From a virus: DNA of 58,978 nucleotides. Of the stretch, positions 51,467 to 58,653 are shown one piece after another. The notes beneath the pieces are model-generated. The model saw nothing but the letters and a program-made list of their open reading frames with translations. It ran no database searches and had not been told where the DNA came from. The stretch covers positions 1 to 58,978 of the IMG/VR virus record IMGVR_UViG_3300012964_000011; one strand, given 5' to 3'. The translations under genes and the position numbers were made by a program. Within the stretch, counting starts at the first letter, position 1; each line of letters begins with the position of its first letter.

Positions 51467-52123
51467 ATGAAGAATCAATATTCTAAGTTTGCCCCTCCCC
51501 CTGGATTGATGTACTGTGCCTTGAGTACCGAGATTCCCGGGGATCCAGAACAGAATGGGGACAAAATGCCTGAACCTGTAAGTTTATGTCAAATGACCTT
51601 CAGCCAGAAAATGGCATATGCCCTGGAAAAAGAGGAGGAACTGAAAGAAGGCGAAGTTAAATCGCGGAACCGGGCCAGGTACGGATTGCCGAGCATCACC
51701 GAGACGGTGTGTCGTGACATTTGCCTATCGAAGTCTCAGTACTACCGGGGGAAGAGAATATGGACAGCAAGATGGTCAGATGATCCAGAGGTTGCAGATA
51801 CAGCTGAGGAACTCATCCGCCTCCTGGATTCTTCCGGAATCACGATTGTAGAAGCAGACAAGCGACTGCATAGACTGAGAGACCAGCGAGCGCAGGGAGT
51901 CCGAACAAAGTTTACAGTCCTAGAACAGCATAAACTTCTCAAAACACTGCCCGAACTTGCTGGTATGGCCCTTGCTCTGTCCAGGGTGCCGGAGTTATCC
52001 GGCGATTGTGATCCGGTACTCATCTACCGATCCCTGGATTTTGCGAACCGGGCGAGAAGGGATCTTAAGCATCTAATTGATACACTAAAGAAATTTACCC
52101 CAAACGGGGACTATTTCTCATAG
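51467..52123 (+). CDS. HTH DNA-binding protein upstream of the ParB-like gene
   Basis: A 218-residue protein. SITETVCRDICLSKSQYYRGKRI is a HTH-like segment near residue 75, followed by helices. The gene is 23 nt before the ParB-like gene, suggesting they act together. TAAATA lies 6 nt before ATG 51467, and no ribosome-binding site is seen, so a leaderless start is possible. Confidence 0.55.
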   Translation: MKNQYSKFAPPPGLMYCALSTEIPGDPEQNGDKMPEPVSLCQMTFSQKMAYALEKEEELKEGEVKSRNRARYGLPSITETVCRDICLSKSQYYRGKRIWTARWSDDPEVADTAEELIRLLDSSGITIVEADKRLHRLRDQRAQGVRTKFTVLEQHKLLKTLPELAGMALALSRVPELSGDCDPVLIYRSLDFANRARRDLKHLIDTLKKFTPNGDYFS

Positions 52124-52146
52124 TCACTACTAAAGGAGGATAATCA

Positions 52147-52923
52147 ATGAAACGACCGATCACTACGATCCTAAGAGCATCACAACTCAAGATTGATCCT
52201 ACTGTGCAGCGTAGGATCAACATGTCTCGTGTGTCGGAGATGGCACATAACCTAGAGTATGAGGCGCTGGGATTCATCACCGTGTCAGCACGTAATACAG
52301 ATGAGAGTCAATACTACGTGATTGACGGGCAACACCGCGTAGCGGCTGTTTGCAAGGTGAATTCGGGCTATCAAATGAGATGTCAGGTTTTTTATGGTTT
52401 GACCATCCAGGAAGAGGCACAACTGTTCAGGCTTCTGAATAACACTGCAAAGCCGGATGCCATTGACTCATTCCTGATCAAGTGTGTGGAAGGGGATCCA
52501 GCTTCCCTGGATATTGACAAGATTCTAGAAGAACGAGATTGGTCTGTCTCCGCCCGCGGAGCGGAGCGTGTAGTACGGAGCATCCGGACTATTGAGAAGC
52601 TGTATGCCAGGGGTACTCCGAAGACGTTGGAGAGCACCGTGGACGTTCTTACGGCAGCGTACGGGTACCACTACACCACCATGGATTTTCGTCTCGTGTC
52701 GGGGTTGTGGGAATTTTTCCATAGGCACGTGACAGTTGCGATCCCCGATGAAGGGCGTGTAATCAAGGTCCTCAGCACGTATCCAGGGGGTAGCCAGGCA
52801 CTGATTGGAATGGGCCTAGGACATGCCCTTACCAGGAACGGTGTTGGTACGTGCATCGCACGGGTAGTCACAGAACTATATAACAAAGGACTTAGGACGA
52901 GAATGAAACTCTCAAGCATCTAA
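52147..52923 (+). CDS. ParB/Srx-fold protein with DGQHR motif
   Basis: A 258-residue protein. YYVIDGQHRVAAV near residue 60 is the ParB/Srx phosphate-binding core, preceded by a DNA-contacting segment and followed by EEAQLFRLLNNTAKP as in ParB-like phage nuclease/CTPase proteins. AAAGGAGGATAATCA precedes the ATG. Possible roles are partition-like binding at the iteron region or nuclease activity; neither is proven. Confidence 0.75.
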   Translation: MKRPITTILRASQLKIDPTVQRRINMSRVSEMAHNLEYEALGFITVSARNTDESQYYVIDGQHRVAAVCKVNSGYQMRCQVFYGLTIQEEAQLFRLLNNTAKPDAIDSFLIKCVEGDPASLDIDKILEERDWSVSARGAERVVRSIRTIEKLYARGTPKTLESTVDVLTAAYGYHYTTMDFRLVSGLWEFFHRHVTVAIPDEGRVIKVLSTYPGGSQALIGMGLGHALTRNGVGTCIARVVTELYNKGLRTRMKLSSI

Positions 52924-52935
52924 TAGACGTTGATG

Positions 52936-52963
52936 TGCCAACAGTACTCAACTGCTGTTGGCA
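52936..52963. terminator. 9-bp hairpin after the ParB-like gene
   Basis: TGCCAACAG and CTGTTGGCA pair around a 10-nt loop. Confidence 0.6.
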
Positions 52964-52992
52964 TATCACATATCGAGTATAGGAGAGACACA

Positions 52993-53172
52993 ATGCATAG
53001 GAATTGGAAACCAAAACACGAGCTCAGACCCAACAAAAATGTGAATGTAGTGCCATCTGACGGTAAACTGGTAATGATTGGATGTGCACTAATTGCCGCC
53101 GGGTACGCGATAATCGCGTATCTGGTGAGCCAGATTGACCTGTTTTCGGGAATACCCGTAGGAGGAAACTGA
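52993..53172 (+). CDS. single-TM membrane protein
   Basis: A 59-residue protein: basic N-terminus MHRNWKPKHELRPNKN, then the helix LVMIGCALIAAGYAIIAYLV. AGGAGAGACACA precedes ATG 52993. Function unknown. Confidence 0.6.
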   Translation: MHRNWKPKHELRPNKNVNVVPSDGKLVMIGCALIAAGYAIIAYLVSQIDLFSGIPVGGN

Positions 53173-53174
53173 GT

Positions 53175-53462
53175 ATGAATTCCAAAATCAAAATCAGAGG
53201 TTATGTTGCAGCGGCAACTGCATCCCTGGGCTTGTTGGTACTACTCCTCACAACCGCGGCTACATGCGAGAGGACTCCACAGGATACGTCTTGGGGAGTA
53301 GTAATAGAGCACTACCGGGAGGGTGACGAGCCCGGGCCGCATTGGAAGAAGTCTCAGTGGTGCATCAAGTTTAAGAACAAATGGGGTAAAAAAGGATATA
53401 CCTGTTCAGACAACAAGCAGATCTGGACAGATTACCCAATCGGTTCCAATTACAAGAAGTGA
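53175..53462 (+). CDS. membrane-anchored or exported small protein
   Basis: A 95-residue protein with an N-terminal hydrophobic segment (YVAAATASLGLLVLLLTTAA, residues 10-29) followed by a hydrophilic basic domain with three cysteines. It could be exported or anchored. The residues before the first cysteine do not match a lipobox. Might act in the envelope, for example superinfection exclusion, but this is conjecture. Confidence 0.55.
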   Translation: MNSKIKIRGYVAAATASLGLLVLLLTTAATCERTPQDTSWGVVIEHYREGDEPGPHWKKSQWCIKFKNKWGKKGYTCSDNKQIWTDYPIGSNYKK

Positions 53463-53468
53463 GGCATC

Positions 53469-53984
53469 ATGCACGACATGATCGAATGTATTCATCCTTG
53501 TCCCATACATGAGCCGTCTGAACACCACATGACGAAGTGGCCGATGGTCTGGAAGCCGGACAGGGGAATTATAGAGCGGATGTGTATCCATGGCGTTGGG
53601 CATCCCGATCCGGATTCTCTGACGTATCTACATGGACGAGACGACGGGGTACACGGATGCTGTGGGTGTTGTGCCAGTCCTGAACAGCAACGAGAGGATG
53701 TTGTTGTGAGTAAGCGCCATCTTGGAGATTTCCGAGAGCCTAGCGAGAAAGATCCAGTGACACTTACTGAATATCTGGTGCTAGTTAGAGCGTCATCTAA
53801 CTATCCATGGACAGAAATGCCAAATTACGTGTATCCAACACTAAGTAAGGCATTAGAGGTTTTTGGCCAATACTCGATGGTAACGCTGAATCCGAAGCAT
53901 CAGTACCGCATAGTCCGGAGGACGTGGACAGAGACCCCAGAGGTAGATGTGACGGTTGTGGAGTTGGAGATGGAAAATGACTGA
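53469..53984 (+). CDS. two-part protein: Cys/His N-terminal module and small repeat domain
   Basis: A 171-residue protein. Residues 1-75 contain CIHPCPIH, MCIHGVGHPDPDSL and GCCGCC, a zinc-like actinophage module. Residues about 100-165 (YLVLVRASSNYPWTEM, KHQYRIVRRTW) resemble the small proteins at 58340 and 58654. It thus looks like a fusion of two phage small-protein families. GAGGCATC is a weak ribosome-binding site. Confidence 0.6.
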   Translation: MHDMIECIHPCPIHEPSEHHMTKWPMVWKPDRGIIERMCIHGVGHPDPDSLTYLHGRDDGVHGCCGCCASPEQQREDVVVSKRHLGDFREPSEKDPVTLTEYLVLVRASSNYPWTEMPNYVYPTLSKALEVFGQYSMVTLNPKHQYRIVRRTWTETPEVDVTVVELEMEND

Positions 53985-54282
53985 TGAGCAAATCATCAAC
54001 ATGTTGGTCGATGCGCTAATTCATGGCGGAGTGCCCCTCAAAAAGGCCAGTCGTCTAGCGCAGGATATTTTCGAAGTGCTAGACGATGCTGGTCTCATGC
54101 TGCCGGAAACAGATAGTACTGGACACTGGTATATCGAACTAGATGTGCCTGGATCTATAGACCGTACCAAGGACGAGCACGAGATGTTGTCCGATGTCGT
54201 CGTCCACCGGAATACAAATGGTAGCATTGTAATGCTAGAAATACCAGATACGTACACAATAAGAGGCAACTATGATAAGTGA
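53977..54282 (+). CDS. hypothetical protein
   Basis: A 101-residue protein: helical N-terminal half (IINMLVDALIHGGVPLKKAS), then beta segments (WYIELDVPG, IVMLEIPD). ATG 53977 overlaps the upstream stop by 8 nt. No family recognised. Confidence 0.6.
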   Translation: MTDEQIINMLVDALIHGGVPLKKASRLAQDIFEVLDDAGLMLPETDSTGHWYIELDVPGSIDRTKDEHEMLSDVVVHRNTNGSIVMLEIPDTYTIRGNYDK

Positions 54283-54457
54283 TGATCTAAGAGATGAAGA
54301 GCTTCTTAAGGCTAAAGAAGCAGCAAAACTACTCAATGTGCATCCAACTACGATAACTCGCTGGGCTAAGTCCGGTAAACTGCCATACGCACTAACGCCA
54401 GGTGGGCGGAAGTTGTACAGGAAGTCCGTCATACTAGAAATAGTAGATAGAAAATAG
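54272..54457 (+). CDS. excisionase/MerR-like HTH protein, copy 2
   Basis: A 61-residue protein: ELLKAKEAAKLLNVHPTTITRW followed by AKSGKLPYALTPGGRKLY, a classic HTH_17 excisionase-like fold. It is closely similar in the recognition helix to the protein at 3421-3618. Regulator or architectural protein; no integrase is present. Confidence 0.75.
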   Translation: MISDDLRDEELLKAKEAAKLLNVHPTTITRWAKSGKLPYALTPGGRKLYRKSVILEIVDRK

Positions 54458-54462
54458 TGGAT

Positions 54463-54490
54463 AGAGATATTAGGCATACCTAATATCTCT
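54463..54490. terminator. 12-bp hairpin
   Basis: AGAGATATTAGG, loop CATA, complement, right after the HTH gene. A second hairpin follows at 54507-54539. Confidence 0.65.
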
Positions 54491-54506
54491 CAAGAATAGG
54501 GCACTG

Positions 54507-54539
54507 ATCACCCCGGATAGACTACATGCCCGGGGTGAT
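54507..54539. terminator. 10-bp GC-rich hairpin
   Basis: ATCACCCCGG and complement around a 13-nt loop, followed by TTCTAT. The two adjacent hairpins isolate the promoter at 54615. Confidence 0.65.
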
Positions 54540-54614
54540 TTCTATCTATACTCATGTATATTACCTGGTCAACACAAGTCTCTAAAGAATCTTGAAAGAT
54601 GCTCGTCCACTAGC

Positions 54615-54642
54615 TTGACATTCCCCTATCACGTGCTAGTGT
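54615..54642 (+). promoter_or_regulatory. promoter with leaderless geometry
   Basis: TTGACA (54615-54620), 16-nt spacer, TAGTGT (54637-54642), then AGTGAC and ATG 54649. Confidence 0.6.
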
Positions 54643-54648
54643 AGTGAC

Positions 54649-54747
54649 ATGCCCACGAGGGAACGGGCAACCGGGACAGGGGATCCAGGGAAAAGGTTCA
54701 CTTCAAGTAATTTGACAAAACCATACGAACCACAAAAGATCACTTAA
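54649..54747 (+). CDS. possible 32-residue leaderless peptide
   Basis: A short frame starting MPTRERATGTGDPG, basic and polar, at the position where the promoter predicts transcription start. It has no ribosome-binding site, as expected for a leaderless message. It could be a regulatory leader for the next gene, 16 nt downstream. Confidence 0.4.
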   Translation: MPTRERATGTGDPGKRFTSSNLTKPYEPQKIT

Positions 54748-54763
54748 TAGTGAGGATAAAGAC

Positions 54764-54958
54764 ATGGAAAACATCATGTTTATCACGGTTTGCGATGTTT
54801 GTGGTGTACAGGTCGCAAGGCGATCTGACACGGACATCCTAGAGGATGTCGAGGGGACACTCTCTGGCACAGGAGGTGTCGCGCCTACGGGCACCGAACA
54901 CGAATGTGACGGATGGCAGGTTGGAACGCACAACCCGAAGATGCCACAGTTCATGTAG
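54764..54958 (+). CDS. small protein with CxxC
   Basis: A 64-residue protein with CDVCG at residues 10-14, an acidic middle and HECDGW later, a possible small zinc-binding protein. GTGAGGATAAAGAC precedes the ATG. Confidence 0.6.
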   Translation: MENIMFITVCDVCGVQVARRSDTDILEDVEGTLSGTGGVAPTGTEHECDGWQVGTHNPKMPQFM

Positions 54959-55060
54959 TACAGAGGATGCTTTCAGCTTTCAGACTGACACAGGGATCAT
55001 GACCCGGGCATCCGCGGAACACGGGGGATAGTTGATAGGATTTAGGTAGGAGAGACCACA

Positions 55061-55663
55061 ATGAGTGCACCAGCCATTGACATCAGAGACACGCGACCGG
55101 CTTCAGACCGGCAGGTCGAGTACATCAGAGGACTTCTAGAGACCAGGGATGTCTCACAACTGACTAGCACAATCGCTTTGGACACCATCACCCTTCTGGG
55201 CGGTCTGTACGCAGACACCATCAGCGACTCCATGGCGGACTCGACAATCAAAGCCTTGTTAGCCATACGGCCGGTGCAAGTTCAGGCCGCTACGACCAAA
55301 TCAGAGCCGGTAGAGGTGCCATCATGGGACGCCATCCGGAAGATGACAAGGGACCTTCCGGACGCTTACTACGCGCTGGAAGCGAAAGATGGCAGCAAAC
55401 ACTTCTTCTTCCAGATCAAGACCGGCAAGGACGGGCGCAAGCGCGTCTATCACGTAGTCGGCGCACCAAAAACGTTCAGAAGAAAGTCCATGAAAATGGA
55501 GTGGGTGTACGCAGCAGTAAAGAAGATCACTAACGACCCTAAAGCAGCGGCTCAAGAGTTCGGAAAGATCTTCACGCGCTGTGCGGTTTGCTCCGCACCG
55601 CTGAGCGATCCGGAGTCCCTAGCTCGCAACATGGGACCTGTTTGCGCTACCAGGTTCTGCTAG
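55061..55663 (+). CDS. DUF6011-like protein
   Basis: A 200-residue protein. The N-terminal region DRQVEYIRGLLETRD is typical of phage and plasmid proteins of this kind, and the C-terminal RCAVCSAPLSDPESLARNMGP followed by C is the DUF6011-type zinc motif. GTAGGAGAGACCACA precedes ATG 55061. Function unknown. Confidence 0.7.
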   Translation: MSAPAIDIRDTRPASDRQVEYIRGLLETRDVSQLTSTIALDTITLLGGLYADTISDSMADSTIKALLAIRPVQVQAATTKSEPVEVPSWDAIRKMTRDLPDAYYALEAKDGSKHFFFQIKTGKDGRKRVYHVVGAPKTFRRKSMKMEWVYAAVKKITNDPKAAAQEFGKIFTRCAVCSAPLSDPESLARNMGPVCATRFC

Positions 55664-55738
55664 TTTGATCATTTTTGCACGGTGCACGTACATCCGCATC
55701 ACGTACGTGCACCGACATGAACGATCAAATCACGAGTG
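55664..55738. repeat. variable hairpin module, copy B
   Basis: TTTGATC (55664-55670) and GATCAAA (55732-55738) form an outer stem; inside, CGGTGCACGTAC (55680-55691) pairs with 55703-55714. Confidence 0.55.
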
Positions 55739-55751
55739 ACAGGAGTTTGAC

Positions 55752-55952
55752 ATGTTTGAAATAGGTGCGCAGGTACGGATAGCAGACACCAATGATCAGG
55801 ATCCAGAAGTGGCTGGATGTGTCGGAGAAATAGTAGATATCGTCTTGAGTCCGAAAAGACAACTTGTTGCATGGTACGTGGTACGTGTGACTGATAGATT
55901 CGGATCCGTAACAAATTACTGGTTTCAACCTTTTGAGCTGGAAAATATTTGA
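55752..55952 (+). CDS. small SH3/KOW-like protein
   Basis: A 66-residue beta-rich protein, IGAQVRIAD, VAGCVGEIVDIV, WYVVRV and WFQPFELENI, matching small SH3-barrel-like proteins of phages. GACAGGAGTTTGAC precedes the ATG. Function unknown. Confidence 0.65.
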   Translation: MFEIGAQVRIADTNDQDPEVAGCVGEIVDIVLSPKRQLVAWYVVRVTDRFGSVTNYWFQPFELENI

Positions 55953-55969
55953 TTGATCTGCTTTAGTCG

Positions 55970-55988
55970 TGTTCAGTCCTACTGAACA
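55970..55988. repeat. variable hairpin module, copy C
   Basis: TGTTCAGT, loop CCT, ACTGAACA, flanked by TTGATCTGCTTT and CTATGGAAGATCAA. Confidence 0.55.
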
Positions 55989-56028
55989 TGGCTATGGAAG
56001 ATCAAGTACACAACAGAAGGAGACTGAA

Positions 56029-56328
56029 ATGTCAGAAAAGAACGACAGGGAGTGCACTGTACAGGTTTCACACACGTTAGAGGCACTGCTACCAGGAATA
56101 CGGGAGATGGTCAACCGATTCCGCGATGGCACAGAGGCGAGCCCGTACGCGTGTCTGTACACACTGCGAAGGGAGATCGGGTACCTGACACAACACCTCG
56201 CTGGGTATAAAGCGCCGACACTCAACGAGTGTGATGCGGTGTGTCGCATGTATTTCTCATATCAGGGACCCGACGACGGTAGTCAGACATGGGGACCTAA
56301 TAACATCAAAAGAGGGTTACGATCTTGA
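56029..56328 (+). CDS. hypothetical protein, possible N-terminal part of a split gene
   Basis: A 99-residue protein beginning MSEKNDRECTVQVSHTLEAL. GAAGGAGACTGAA precedes ATG 56029. It ends abruptly in KRGLRS while the next frame continues with EGYDLEFKYTGPNPV; a 1-nt shift near 56308-56325 would join them into one protein of about 154 residues. Confidence 0.55.
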   Translation: MSEKNDRECTVQVSHTLEALLPGIREMVNRFRDGTEASPYACLYTLRREIGYLTQHLAGYKAPTLNECDAVCRMYFSYQGPDDGSQTWGPNNIKRGLRS

Positions 56329-56491
56329 GTTCAAATACACAGGACCAAACCCAGTTGGTCCACAACGTAACGGATGGACCATCGTCGGCAAATGTCCCGA
56401 ATGGGACGAAGCACGGACACAACAAGCGCAGGCGTACAGCGCGGCATGCGCAGCAATGAGTAACGGAGAGTGGGACGGTATTTGGTACTAG
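56234..56491 (+). CDS. downstream frame of the possible split gene
   Basis: An 85-residue frame overlapping the previous gene by 95 nt. Its first 30 residues look random, whereas the part after 56310 (DLEFKYTGPNPVGPQRNGWT) looks like real protein. No start codon lies near 56325. It may be expressed by a +1 frameshift or be a remnant after an indel. Confidence 0.45.
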   Translation: MRCVACISHIRDPTTVVRHGDLITSKEGYDLEFKYTGPNPVGPQRNGWTIVGKCPEWDEARTQQAQAYSAACAAMSNGEWDGIWY

Positions 56492-56501
56492 ATTTTTGGA
56501 T

Positions 56502-56524
56502 CATGTTCAACTCTGTTGAACATG
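56502..56524. repeat. variable hairpin module, copy D
   Basis: CATGTTCAAC, loop TCT, GTTGAACATG, preceded by GGATC and followed by GTCTTGGAGCC; a looser match to the module flanks. Confidence 0.5.
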
Positions 56525-56559
56525 GTCTTGGAGCCTAGTCAACGAGAGGTTGTGCTCAG

Positions 56560-56778
56560 ATGGTCAAATACAGAAGAGTTAATTGGAATGTGTACGGGTA
56601 TTGTGCCACTTGCAACGCGGATCCAGGGGGGGCATGCAAGAATCTACGCTACACAGATGCTAGATCATCTCACCCGCTGTACAACGATACCCCGCACCGT
56701 GGGCGCACGAGGCTCACGGTAGAGCAACAGGAGTGGGAGTACAGCTATAAGCAGCAGTATGAGGACTACTCCGGCTAG
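56560..56778 (+). CDS. small zinc-like protein of a common actinophage family
   Basis: A 72-residue protein: YCATCNADPGGACKNL, then SHPLYNDTPHRGRT. The C-x2-C-x-A-x-PG-x2-C and PHxxR pattern is widespread in actinophages. GAGAGGTTGTGCTCAG precedes ATG 56560. Confidence 0.7.
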   Translation: MVKYRRVNWNVYGYCATCNADPGGACKNLRYTDARSSHPLYNDTPHRGRTRLTVEQQEWEYSYKQQYEDYSG

Positions 56779-56787
56779 TTTCTGTGG

Positions 56788-56810
56788 TATCCGTATGAAC
56801 TATACGGATA
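56788..56810. terminator. 9-bp hairpin
   Basis: TATCCGTAT, loop GAACT, ATACGGATA, in the gap before the 463-residue gene. Confidence 0.55.
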
Positions 56811-56857
56811 TCGCAGTGACCGTCCGGTCAGCACAAATATCAAATCAGGAGTTCATC

Positions 56858-58249
56858 ATGTCTAGTGCAGAGACTCAAAGCATTCCAAGCATTCCAAGCA
56901 TTCCAATCATTGAGGTGGATGCTGACCAGCTGTATATGGAACAGACCGGAGAGCTTCCTCGGACCCTGTCCTGGGCGTTGTCCACTGATTCGATATTTAT
57001 CGATGGAATCCTCAAGCGTCTTATGGCCTCAATGCGGTCCGCGGTCTATCGAGGAAACGTCTCTTTCGTTCTGGAATGGGATCATGATACGAAAGCCACC
57101 AGACCAGTTGAGTACGGTATAGAGGCGTTCTGTCAGGGTGATCTGACGGTGTGGTCGGACGGTGGGGAACATTCCCCTCGACCGTGGCGGCTATCCGCCC
57201 GCGTCGAAGCGCGGATGGATGACTACGGGGTTGGAGGATTTCACGCAGTCCCTGATACACCAGGAGAGGCTATTGTAGCCTCCAGGCACACATTGGAGGT
57301 CACTAAATTCGTTGGACAGTCGGTAGCCAACATGATTGTGGGACTGCTCCCTGGTCTACTGGCTCGCGAGCACATTGAAGACCTGCTTGAACTTCCGCGT
57401 TCTAGAATGCCTCTACCGGGTGATGTCCGGGAGTGGGAGGAACTCTCCCAGGACTGGAAGTGTAAGGTACGTCCGCCAGTAGCTGGACCTGATCAGTACG
57501 CCAAAGCTGAGGAAATTTCCAAAATGATAAATGATGAGATTACTGATCATCGAAATGTGATCCTGTCTCTGATTGAAGACATCCTCGGGATTTCTGGCAC
57601 ATACGACCTGAAACCTGGTGACAAGTCTGTAATCAGATGTGATAAAGATATTTACACATTGGATGCTGCCAGACTGGCAAATATACTAACTCTGTGTGGA
57701 TATCCCATCTACACAGATGAAAATGGACTTTCAATACCTCCAAAATCAAAAGATTTTTCCAGTAAATTGTACATGCTAATGGATCTGATTAAACAGTACC
57801 CATGGGTTAATTTAACTCCAAATCTCAATACTATGGCTTCTGTAATTGAAGTCCCTCTCAGTGCATTGGTACGTGCTGGTCTAGACGATTGTCTGGACGC
57901 GGTACGAGCATATGAGAAAACCATTCGAGATCATCTCAAAAATCTGATGGATCAACTTACCGCAGGATTGCTGGATGGTCCTGTAGGACAAATCCAGGGT
58001 ACGTACGATTGGCACGATGACAGTGAGCTGCCGTCAGCCAGTACTATCGCGTCGGCTAGGGATGCCATCATCTCCACCGGATGGTTGGCGGAAGTGCATT
58101 CCGTCGACCAGGAGGGACTACATCCGTGGGGGTTGTACGCGGTCCCATCGGACGGTTGGGACCACGGAATGCGCAGGGTGCTCAAATGGCTAACCGGAAG
58201 TCTCGGAGACACGCTCAAAGTTCTGGTAATGCCGGTTCCTGAACCGTAA
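56858..58249 (+). CDS. large protein of unknown function
   Basis: A 463-residue protein, the largest unrecognised gene in the accessory region. It begins MSSAETQSIPSIPSIP, encoded by tandem 9-nt repeats. The body has an alpha/beta pattern (FVLEWDHDT, GDLTVWSDGG), a central helical region (EEISKMINDEITDHRNVIL) and DWHDDSELPS near the end. CAGGAGTTCATC precedes ATG 56858. No catalytic signature is apparent. Confidence 0.7.
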   Translation: MSSAETQSIPSIPSIPIIEVDADQLYMEQTGELPRTLSWALSTDSIFIDGILKRLMASMRSAVYRGNVSFVLEWDHDTKATRPVEYGIEAFCQGDLTVWSDGGEHSPRPWRLSARVEARMDDYGVGGFHAVPDTPGEAIVASRHTLEVTKFVGQSVANMIVGLLPGLLAREHIEDLLELPRSRMPLPGDVREWEELSQDWKCKVRPPVAGPDQYAKAEEISKMINDEITDHRNVILSLIEDILGISGTYDLKPGDKSVIRCDKDIYTLDAARLANILTLCGYPIYTDENGLSIPPKSKDFSSKLYMLMDLIKQYPWVNLTPNLNTMASVIEVPLSALVRAGLDDCLDAVRAYEKTIRDHLKNLMDQLTAGLLDGPVGQIQGTYDWHDDSELPSASTIASARDAIISTGWLAEVHSVDQEGLHPWGLYAVPSDGWDHGMRRVLKWLTGSLGDTLKVLVMPVPEP

Positions 58250-58275
58250 ACAACCGTAAATTGATCAGCTTTGCC

Positions 58276-58302
58276 GTATGCTCGGGTAGTTCCCGAGCAT
58301 AC
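58276..58302. repeat. variable hairpin module, copy E
   Basis: GTATGCTCGGG, loop TAGTT, CCCGAGCATAC, flanked by TTGATCAGCTTT and CATGGAAGATCAA. Confidence 0.65.
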
Positions 58303-58339
58303 CCATGGAAGATCAAAGGTTCATTAGTGAGGGTGAATT

Positions 58340-58558
58340 ATGGCAGATCAGGACATTCAAACGGAAGAGAGACACCGTTGGTATTTTGAATCCAGACACA
58401 AGTCAGAATCAGGTACTGAAAATTGGGATTTGGTTGATCAACGTATAGTACACCAGGAAGGCATTGAAGGTTTCGCTTCGACTTGTAGAGAGGAGTACCC
58501 TAATTACGATTTTCGCCTTGTTCATGAGATAGTACGTGAAGAGATCACCTATTTGTAG
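58340..58558 (+). CDS. small protein of a three-member family
   Basis: A 72-residue protein: WYFESRHKSESGTENWDLVD and FRLVHEIVREEI. It aligns with the protein at 58654 and with the C-terminal part of that at 53469. GAGGGTGAATT precedes the ATG. Function unknown. Confidence 0.6.
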   Translation: MADQDIQTEERHRWYFESRHKSESGTENWDLVDQRIVHQEGIEGFASTCREEYPNYDFRLVHEIVREEITYL

Positions 58559-58562
58559 ATGG

Positions 58563-58590
58563 CCGCGCCCGGCCTGGTAGCCGGGCGCGG
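58563..58590. terminator. 11-bp very GC-rich hairpin
   Basis: CCGCGCCCGGC, 6-nt loop, complement, then a smaller hairpin GCAACA/TGTTGT. The 58559-58650 gap is far richer in GC than its surroundings, hinting at DNA of other origin. Confidence 0.65.
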
Positions 58591-58653
58591 ATCGCAACAT
58601 CGTGTTGTGGCTGGTGGCGTGGCAAATGAGCACGCGCTGAGCACACGTACGTA

